Of a stretch of 34,253 bases of DNA, positions 1 through 5,478 are shown one piece after another; the first letter of the stretch is position 1; each line of letters starts with the position of its first letter. A program made the position numbers and the translations under genes. The DNA is from Clostridia bacterium (lineage in GTDB: Bacteria; Bacillota; Clostridia; Oscillospirales; CAG-272), in NCBI GenBank assembly GCA_017412675.1, contig JAFPWV010000144.1:1-34253 (forward strand). Direction: 5' to 3'. The notes under the pieces were generated by a model. That model had not been told where the DNA came from. It searched no databases and saw only the letters and a list, made by a program, of their open reading frames with translations.

Positions 1-2
1 AG

Positions 3-569
3 GTCGGCGCGATCGGCATCCCCGGCTACGGCTGGGAGGCGAAGATCGTCCGCCCGGACGGCACCCCGGTCGAGGGCGAAGAGGTCGGCGAGCTGATCGT
101 CAAGGGTCCCGGCGTCATGACCTGCTACTACAAGAACGAAGAGGCGACCCGCGAGACGCTCCGCGACGGCTGGCTCTACACCGGCGACATGGCGAAATAC
201 GACGCGGACGGCTTCATCTACCTCGTCGACCGCAAGAAGGACGTCATCATCACCGGCGGCGAGAACCTCTATCCCGTGCAGATCGAGGACTTCCTCCGCA
301 AGCACGACAAGATCAAGGACGTCGCGGTCATCGGTCTGCCCGATCCGCGGCTCGGCGAAATCGCGGCGGCGATCATCGAGATCAAGGAGGGCATGGAGGC
401 GACCGAGGACGAGATCAACGCCTTCTGCACCGAGCTCCCGCGCTACAAGCGGCCGCGCAAGATCATCTTCGCCCATGTCCCGCGCAATCCCACCGGCAAG
501 ATCGAGAAGCCGAAGCTGCGCGAGATCTACTGCGGCGGGCGGCTCGTGGAAGAGCAGACGACGCGGTAA
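3..569 (+). CDS. Acyl-CoA synthetase (AMP-binding), C-terminal part
   Basis: The 5' end lies outside the window; the reading frame is open from base 3 and 188 residues remain. This is the end of an ANL-superfamily ligase, which activates a carboxylic acid as an acyl-adenylate and transfers it to CoA in the cytoplasm. Visible family motifs in order are GELIVKGPGVM, YTGD, the hinge DRKKDVIITGGENLYP, and the C-terminal PRNPTGKIEK whose Lys is the adenylation lysine. The GGEN(L/I)YP hinge is typical of medium or long-chain fatty acid:CoA ligases, but the substrate cannot be named from this half. Six bases separate its stop from the next gene, so the two are probably co-transcribed. Confidence 0.9.
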   Translation, partial: VGAIGIPGYGWEAKIVRPDGTPVEGEEVGELIVKGPGVMTCYYKNEEATRETLRDGWLYTGDMAKYDADGFIYLVDRKKDVIITGGENLYPVQIEDFLRKHDKIKDVAVIGLPDPRLGEIAAAIIEIKEGMEATEDEINAFCTELPRYKRPRKIIFAHVPRNPTGKIEKPKLREIYCGGRLVEEQTTR

Positions 570-575
570 GGCGGC

Positions 576-1160
576 ATGACGACGATCCGGTACCGGGACT
601 TCTCGGACCTCGCGCCCCTGACGGCCCTCTCTGCATCGGCGACGGCGGAGAAGCCCCTCGTGATCGCGCTCGACGGCTTCTCGGCGTCCGGCAAATCGAC
701 GCTCGCCGAAAAACTGCATGACCGTTATGGCGCGCGTGTGATCCACACGGACGACTTCTACCTCCCGGCAGCGATGCGCTCCGACGAACGGTATGCCGAG
801 CCCGGCGGCACGATCCACTACGAACGCCTCCGCGCCGAGGTCATTGAGCACCTCCGCGACCCGGCGCTGACCTATGGGATCTTCTCCCACGCCGTGATGG
901 ACGCCGCGGAGCGGGTGACGCTTCCCTTCTCCCCCGTCACGGTGATCGAGGGGGCGTACGCGTCGCATCCCGCGCTCGGGGACTACATGGACGTGCGCTG
1001 CTTCATGGAGACCTCTCCGGACGAACAGCGGCGGCGCATCCTCGCGCGCAACGGTCCCGAGCGTCTCCGGATGTTCGAGGCGCGGTGGATCCCGTACGAG
1101 CTGCGCTACGAAGCGGCGTTCGGCATCCGGGCGAAGGCGGACTTCCTGATCCTCACATAA
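576..1160 (+). CDS. Uridine kinase-like P-loop nucleoside kinase
   Basis: A 194-aa cytoplasmic protein with a Walker A motif GFSASGKST (residues 34-42) preceded by a hydrophobic strand, and TDDFY (58-62), the substrate-side motif of the uridine kinase/phosphoribulokinase-like family. An RNGPERLRMFEARWIP segment near residue 155 looks like the family's Arg-rich lid. It is shorter than classical uridine kinases (about 210 aa) and lacks the usual DWDSP motif, having GGTIHYERL instead, so the phosphate acceptor may differ from uridine. The ATG follows a weak GGCGG site. It is the last gene before a strong terminator. Confidence 0.8.
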   Translation: MTTIRYRDFSDLAPLTALSASATAEKPLVIALDGFSASGKSTLAEKLHDRYGARVIHTDDFYLPAAMRSDERYAEPGGTIHYERLRAEVIEHLRDPALTYGIFSHAVMDAAERVTLPFSPVTVIEGAYASHPALGDYMDVRCFMETSPDEQRRRILARNGPERLRMFEARWIPYELRYEAAFGIRAKADFLILT

Positions 1161-1167
1161 ACAAAGG

Positions 1168-1195
1168 CACGGCGATTCTCCCCGCCGTGTTTTTT
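1168..1195 (+). terminator. Rho-independent terminator after kinase gene
   Basis: A 7-bp perfect stem (CACGGCG 1168-1174 with CGCCGTG 1183-1189), an 8-base loop and six T residues, starting 8 bases after the stop codon. Confidence 0.9.
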
Positions 1196-1241
1196 GCGCG
1201 CTCCGGTCTCCGTTTCGTGGAATCGGTTTCCGACGCCTCTA

Positions 1242-1270
1242 TTGCATCCACCCATCGGTTGTGATACAAT
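1242..1270 (+). promoter_or_regulatory. Sigma-A promoter of the XRE regulator pair
   Basis: -35 TTGCAT (1242-1247), 17-bp spacer, -10 TACAAT (1265-1270) with an extended TGA just upstream. The predicted leader carries a small hairpin (CGGGA 1279-1283 with TCCCG 1289-1293) before the ribosome site AGGAGG at 1340-1345. Confidence 0.75.
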
Positions 1271-1354
1271 CAGGACAACGGGAGGAAATCCCGCGATCGT
1301 GCCGCCGGCGCGCAGCGGTGTGACGAGTGCTCAACCAACAGGAGGATTTTTGAA

Positions 1355-2254
1355 ATGACACCTTTATCCGATACCATCGCCTCCCTCCGCCGGGAGAAGA
1401 ACGAGACGCAGGCCGCCCTCGCCGACTTCCTCGGCGTCTCGAACCGCACCGTCTCGAAATGGGAGAACGGCGACAGCGAACCCGAGGCACAGTACCTCGT
1501 CGCGCTGGCCGGTCACTTCGGCACCTCGGTCGACGCCCTGCTCGGTTACGCGCCGAAGGACCCCGATCCCTACGGAAACGCCAAAACCTACACCGACGCC
1601 GCGCTGATCTACCACCGCGAGAACAAAAAGACTCTCGACCGTCTCGAGGAAGCGTACAACCGCATTTTTCACGAGCACTTCGGGAACGATGAAATCAGCC
1701 ACGAATCCCTCTCCGTGCCCGCCGCGCCCGCCTTTCCGTGGTCCGAGGACGGGAAGCCGTGGGAGGACAACGCCTATTCGCACGTCGTGAGCTCCTGTCT
1801 CTTCGCGCAGCTCTGCGGCGGACGGGAGGTCAACATGAGCGTCGCGCTCTTCCCGAACGAATCCAACTACGCATGGCTCGATGAGCACGCCGAAAAGATC
1901 GCCGAAGCCCTTCGCCTCTTTGGTGACCCGCGAGTGCTCCGGCTGCTCGTCAAGATGCACACACCGGACTTCCCGGAGAAATTCACCCTCGAATATGCCG
2001 CCGAAGCTGCCGGGATGCCCGCCGAAGAGCTGGAGCCCGCGCTCGACCTGCTCTTCCCCGACGGCGGGACCGAGATCGAGCTCGAGGAGGGAGAAGCGAA
2101 GCTCTACCAGTGGTGGAACGGGGAACCCCGCCTCCTCGCCGCGCTCTCGCTCTTCTATCTGAACTTCACCGCGCGGGAGACCGGGACGAACCTTCACAAC
2201 AGCCCCTTCCGCCCGATGATCCGCCCGACGGCCCGAAAGGAGGAAAAACAATGA
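1355..2254 (+). CDS. XRE-family transcriptional regulator with C-terminal effector-like domain
   Basis: A 299-aa protein. Residues 6-62 form a Cro/C1-type helix-turn-helix (TQAALADFLGVSNRTVSKWE, then EPEAQYLVALAGHFG, then SVDALLG). The remaining 230 residues are not a domain I can name. They contain a conserved-looking stretch around 190-250 (GDPRVLRLLVKM, then two predicted helices, AAEAAGMPAEELEPALDLL) that resembles a winged-helix fold. The next gene encodes a protein of the same plan, with the GDPxVL element also present. The ATG is set by AGGAGG nine bases upstream. The stop overlaps the next start (ATGA), so translation is probably coupled. The ligand and target genes are unknown. Confidence 0.85.
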   Translation: MTPLSDTIASLRREKNETQAALADFLGVSNRTVSKWENGDSEPEAQYLVALAGHFGTSVDALLGYAPKDPDPYGNAKTYTDAALIYHRENKKTLDRLEEAYNRIFHEHFGNDEISHESLSVPAAPAFPWSEDGKPWEDNAYSHVVSSCLFAQLCGGREVNMSVALFPNESNYAWLDEHAEKIAEALRLFGDPRVLRLLVKMHTPDFPEKFTLEYAAEAAGMPAEELEPALDLLFPDGGTEIELEEGEAKLYQWWNGEPRLLAALSLFYLNFTARETGTNLHNSPFRPMIRPTARKEEKQ

Positions 2255-3078
2255 CCTTCGCTGAAAACATCCGAAAATTCCGCACGGAACGCGGCCTGAC
2301 CCAGGAAGCGCTCGGGGAACGGGTCGGGCTCTCCGGGCAGGCGGTCTCGAAATGGGAGACCAGCGACGCCTACCCCGATCCGACGCTTCTGCCCGCGCTC
2401 GCCGACGCCCTCGGGGTGACGATCGACGCGCTCTTCGGGCATGAGACCCACAGCCTCGAGCGGCTCACGGAAGAATTCTCCGCCATGCTGCGCGAAGCCC
2501 CGCTGAAGGAACGCCGCTCGCTCCTCTTCAAAGCCCTCGCCGCGCTCTTCCGCACGAAAGTCGGAAACGGGGCCGTCAGTATCGACAAGGTGAGCAAGGA
2601 GAGCGATTATCGGATCGATACGAGCGATGCCGCCGGGTTTCTCTCAGAAAATGAGAATTTCCCGTTCCTCACCTTTGGGCTCCGACCGCCGGAGGGGTGG
2701 GAACCGGTCTGCTGCGACGAGCGCCTCCCCGGATTTCTCGCGGCGATCGGGGATCCCGACGTGCTGAAATGCGTCCTCTGGATCTTCGGGCATGAGACGA
2801 AGCCCATCGAGGCCTCGCTGCTCGTGAAGAAAGCGGGCGCGGACCCGTCAAGAACCGACGAGATCCTCGAAAAGCTCGTAAAGATCGGGGCGATCGGTCT
2901 CGAGACCTACGTCATCAACGGCCGGGAGCGCGTCATCGCGGATACGAACCATGCCTGCGGAATCTATTTCAAAGGCCCGATGCGTTCCTTCCTCAGCGCC
3001 GCCCGTGTCCTCACATCCTGCAAAGCCGGCACGCATTATCACGAGAACAACTCCGACCCGCCGTTTTTACGCTTCTGA
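2251..3078 (+). CDS. Second XRE-family regulator, paralogue of the upstream gene
   Basis: A 275-aa protein. The HTH spans about residues 4-60 (LTQEALGERVGLSGQAVSKWE, then VTIDALFG). The C-terminal half shares GDPDVLK and the terminal pattern HYHENNSDPPF with the partner gene's NLHNSPF, which points to an old tandem duplication. The frame is open upstream to 2110, but the start is placed at 2251 because AAAGGAGG (2236-2243) lies seven bases before it, the HTH then begins at the normal position, and ATG overlaps the upstream TGA by four bases. A strong terminator follows at once, so the two regulators form a closed bicistronic unit with no adjacent target gene. They may act as a heterodimer; that is inference. 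Confidence 0.85.
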   Translation: MTFAENIRKFRTERGLTQEALGERVGLSGQAVSKWETSDAYPDPTLLPALADALGVTIDALFGHETHSLERLTEEFSAMLREAPLKERRSLLFKALAALFRTKVGNGAVSIDKVSKESDYRIDTSDAAGFLSENENFPFLTFGLRPPEGWEPVCCDERLPGFLAAIGDPDVLKCVLWIFGHETKPIEASLLVKKAGADPSRTDEILEKLVKIGAIGLETYVINGRERVIADTNHACGIYFKGPMRSFLSAARVLTSCKAGTHYHENNSDPPFLRF

Positions 3079-3085
3079 CCCTTCG

Positions 3086-3120
3086 ACCGGCGTATTTTTC
3101 CGAAAATACGCCGGTTTTCT
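3086..3120 (+). terminator. Rho-independent terminator of the XRE pair
   Basis: A 13-bp perfect inverted repeat (3086-3098 with 3103-3115), a TCCG loop and a trailing TTTT-C-T tract, eight bases after the stop. Confidence 0.95.
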
Positions 3121-3121
3121 C

Positions 3122-3150
3122 TGTACAAACCGGGAAAAGTGTGCTATAAT
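3122..3150 (+). promoter_or_regulatory. Promoter of the VanZ-family gene
   Basis: -10 TATAAT (3145-3150) with extended TGC and a weak -35 TGTACA (3122-3127) at 17 bp. The ATG at 3183 has no clear ribosome site, so translation may start on a short leader. Confidence 0.7.
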
Positions 3151-3182
3151 CAGAACAGGATTATTTCACCCGAACGTGCAAT

Positions 3183-3662
3183 ATGAAAAAATATACCAGA
3201 CCTCTCCGTGTGATCCTCTGGATCCTCGTCCTCGCGTGGATGGCGCTGATCTTCCGCTTCTCGATGGAGAACGCCGACGAATCCTCGTCCACGTCGGGCG
3301 CGGTGATCCGCTGGCTCCTCGAACGCCTCGACAAAGGCTTCCCCGCCCTCTCCCCCGCCGAACAGTTCGACCGGATCGAAGCGTGGTCCTTCGTCGTGCG
3401 CAAGCTCGCGCATTTTCTGATCTTCACCGTCCTCGGGCTCCTCGCGGCGGCCGCGTTCTCCGTCGATCTCGGCCCGCAGGAGGCGTTTTTCGCCGCTCTC
3501 GCCCTCGGCATCGTCTACGCCGCGGCGGATGAGATCCATCAGGCGTTCGTCCCCGGCCGCGCGTGCCAGCTCCGCGACGTGCTGATCGACGCCTCCGGCG
3601 TGCTCCTCGGAGCGGGATGCCTCGCGCTGATCCGGCACCTCCGCGCAAAAACGCGTCATTGA
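3183..3662 (+). CDS. VanZ-family membrane protein
   Basis: A 159-aa protein with about four membrane segments: residues 8-25, then about 83-100, 104-120 and a final one at about 137-153. It carries the VanZ family signatures FSMENADESSSTS after helix 1, RKLAHFLIF before helix 2, and DEIHQAFVPGR followed by DVLIDASGVLLG. VanZ itself lowers teicoplanin sensitivity, but most chromosomal relatives in Clostridia have no known role and no van genes are nearby, so a glycopeptide function should not be assumed. It has its own promoter. The 70-base gap to the esterase genes shows no terminator, so read-through is possible. Confidence 0.85.
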   Translation: MKKYTRPLRVILWILVLAWMALIFRFSMENADESSSTSGAVIRWLLERLDKGFPALSPAEQFDRIEAWSFVVRKLAHFLIFTVLGLLAAAAFSVDLGPQEAFFAALALGIVYAAADEIHQAFVPGRACQLRDVLIDASGVLLGAGCLALIRHLRAKTRH

Positions 3663-3732
3663 GATTCGCGCGGCGGGTTTTCGCACTCCCTCTAATTTCT
3701 GACCGAATACTTCTCAAAAAGGAGGATTTCCC

Positions 3733-4419
3733 ATGGCATTTTTGGAAGTCAACTTCTTCTCCGACACCCTCGGCATGGCGATGTCGATGAACGTGGTGCT
3801 CCCCCAGCGCACCCGCGGCAACATCGGCGTCACACCGGGCGAGACAGGTGAGGCCTTCCCCACCCTCTGGCTGCTCCACGGCATGAGCGACGACCACACG
3901 ATCTGGATGCGCCGCACGTCGATCGAGCGGTACGCGGAGGAACACGGCCTCGCCGTCGTCATGCCCACCACCTACCTCGGCTGGTACACCGACATGAAGT
4001 ACGGTTACCGCTACCGGACCTTCATCGGCGAAGAACTGCCGAAGATCTGCCGCTCCTTCTTCCCCGGCATGAGCGCGAAGCGGGAGGACAACTACATCTC
4101 CGGCAACTCGATGGGCGGCTACGGCTCCCTCGCCCTCGCGCTGACGTATCCGGAGAACTACGGGGTCTGCGCACCCCTCTCCGCCGCCTTCGACCCGACG
4201 CATCTCTATAGTCCCGAGCATCCGGAAAACACCTTCTTCACGGATATCTACGGCCCGATCGACGAATTCGCGGGCTCCCCGAACGATCTCTTCCACATGG
4301 CCGAGGTGCGCGCGTCCGACGGCTCGCCCCTCCCGAAGCTCTTCGTCGACTGCGGACAGAGCGATTTCCTGCTCGAAGACAACCACCGGATGCGCGACCA
4401 TCTCACCGCGCTCGGCTAA
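3733..4419 (+). CDS. Esterase-family alpha/beta hydrolase, truncated by frameshift
   Basis: 228 residues of an EstA/esterase D-like serine hydrolase. The oxyanion loop region LLHGMSDD (47-54), nucleophile elbow GNSMGG (Ser126) and the acid in QSDFLLED (Asp211) are present. The frame stops at TAA 4417-4419 just before the segment that should hold the catalytic His. That segment (GAHTWGFWD) is intact in the next frame downstream, and adding one base near 4417-4421 would restore a 263-aa protein, matching the 262-aa neighbour. As written the product should be inactive; it is either a pseudogene or a sequencing/assembly error. The start is set by AAGGAGG seven to eight bases upstream. Family substrates are short acyl esters. 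Confidence 0.8.
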   Translation: MAFLEVNFFSDTLGMAMSMNVVLPQRTRGNIGVTPGETGEAFPTLWLLHGMSDDHTIWMRRTSIERYAEEHGLAVVMPTTYLGWYTDMKYGYRYRTFIGEELPKICRSFFPGMSAKREDNYISGNSMGGYGSLALALTYPENYGVCAPLSAAFDPTHLYSPEHPENTFFTDIYGPIDEFAGSPNDLFHMAEVRASDGSPLPKLFVDCGQSDFLLEDNHRMRDHLTALG

Positions 4420-4523
4420 ATCTCACCTACCGGGAACCGGACGGCGCGCACACCTGGGGCTTCTGGGACCGCGAGATCCAGAACGTGCTGAACTTCATCG
4501 ACGCATATAGAAAGGAGATCTGA
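4420..4523 (+). pseudogene. Out-of-frame 3' end of the first esterase gene
   Basis: Read from 4422 in the frame shifted by one, this encodes LTYREPDGAHTWGFWD followed by an amphipathic helix and a TGA at 4521-4523. It lines up with residues 234-262 of the next gene, including the catalytic His. The TGA sits one base before the next ATG (4525), the tight spacing expected if the ancestral frame ran through. Confidence 0.85.
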
Positions 4524-4524
4524 C

Positions 4525-5313
4525 ATGGCGCTGGTACATACGCATTTCTTCTCGAACGTCCTCGGACGGGGCGTCGGCTGCGAGGTCATCCTGCCCCAGA
4601 AATCCACCCGGCTCATCGGCATGGAAACCACGGAGCGGGAGCGCATTCCGGTCCTGTGGCTCCTCCACGGCGCGTCGGACGACGAAACGATCTGGCAGCG
4701 GCGCACGTCGATCGAGCGGTATGTCGCGCCCCTCGGGATGGCGGTCGTCATGCCCGGCGTCGAGGTCTCCGGCTACGCGGATCTCGCCCACGGCGGCAAG
4801 TTCTACAGCTATGTCGCCAAGGAGCTGCCCGCTGTGATGGAGGGCTTCTTCGGCTTCTCCCGCGCGCGGGAGGACAACTTCGTCTGCGGCCTCTCGATGG
4901 GCGGTGCGGGGGCGCTCAAGATCGGCCTCGCCAACCCGGCGCAGTATGCCGCGATCGGCTGCCTCTCCGCCGGCATCTTCAACCGCCGTCTTCCCGCGGA
5001 TACCATGCACATCGACCCCGAAAAGGACCGCGGCATGTTCGTCCGCTATGACGGGCGGAACCTCGAGGGCTCCGAGGAGGATCTCATCGGCAACGCGAAG
5101 CGGATCATCGCGGAAGGGCTCCCGGTCCCGCGCATCTACCACTCCACGGGCTCCGAGGACTTCCTGCTCGATTCCGCGCACTTCACCCGCGATTTCTTCG
5201 GCAGCTTCGAAGGCAATCCCTTCGATTACGTCTACGAAGAGGATCCCGGCGCGCACACCTGGGAATACTGGGACGACCACATCCAGCGCTTCCTCGCGTA
5301 TATTTCCCGCTGA
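4525..5313 (+). CDS. Esterase-family alpha/beta hydrolase (intact paralogue)
   Basis: A 262-aa putative cytoplasmic serine esterase (no signal peptide) with a full triad: Ser124 in GLSMGGAG, Asp212 in GSEDFLLD and His244 in GAHTWEYWD. The LLHGASDD loop (47-54) forms the oxyanion region. It is clearly a tandem duplicate of the frameshifted gene before it: LWLLHG, RRTSIERY and DFLL are shared. Close families include the tributyrin/feruloyl-type EstA enzymes and S-formylglutathione hydrolase; the short length and lack of a CBM fit a small intracellular deacetylase-like role on imported sugars. AAAGGAG lies seven bases before the ATG. No clear T-run terminator follows. Confidence 0.88.
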   Translation: MALVHTHFFSNVLGRGVGCEVILPQKSTRLIGMETTERERIPVLWLLHGASDDETIWQRRTSIERYVAPLGMAVVMPGVEVSGYADLAHGGKFYSYVAKELPAVMEGFFGFSRAREDNFVCGLSMGGAGALKIGLANPAQYAAIGCLSAGIFNRRLPADTMHIDPEKDRGMFVRYDGRNLEGSEEDLIGNAKRIIAEGLPVPRIYHSTGSEDFLLDSAHFTRDFFGSFEGNPFDYVYEEDPGAHTWEYWDDHIQRFLAYISR

Positions 5314-5400
5314 ACGCGGTTTGTGACCGGACGATAAAATCGTTATGACGGATCTGTTCCCGAAATGTGAAGAATATTTGGAAAAAAAGCGTCCGTACCC

Positions 5401-5429
5401 TTGATTTTTCCCGTCCCCCATGTTATAAT
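5401..5429 (+). promoter_or_regulatory. Promoter of the large surface protein gene
   Basis: -35 TTGATT (5401-5406), 17-bp spacer, perfect -10 TATAAT (5424-5429) with extended TGT. The ribosome site AAAAGGAG (5464-5471) lies seven bases before the ATG at 5479. Confidence 0.85.
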
Positions 5430-5478
5430 GTTATGAACAGTATTTGCATACTGCATCATCATCAAAAGGAGTTTGACC

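Noticed and set aside
2110-2250. N-terminal extension of the second XRE regulator
   Set aside because: It would overlap the first regulator by 145 bases and place the HTH unusually far in; ATG 2251 has AAAGGAGG and an ATGA overlap.
3183-3662. Glycopeptide resistance by VanZ
   Set aside because: Only the family membership is supported; no vanHAX-type genes or two-component system are nearby.
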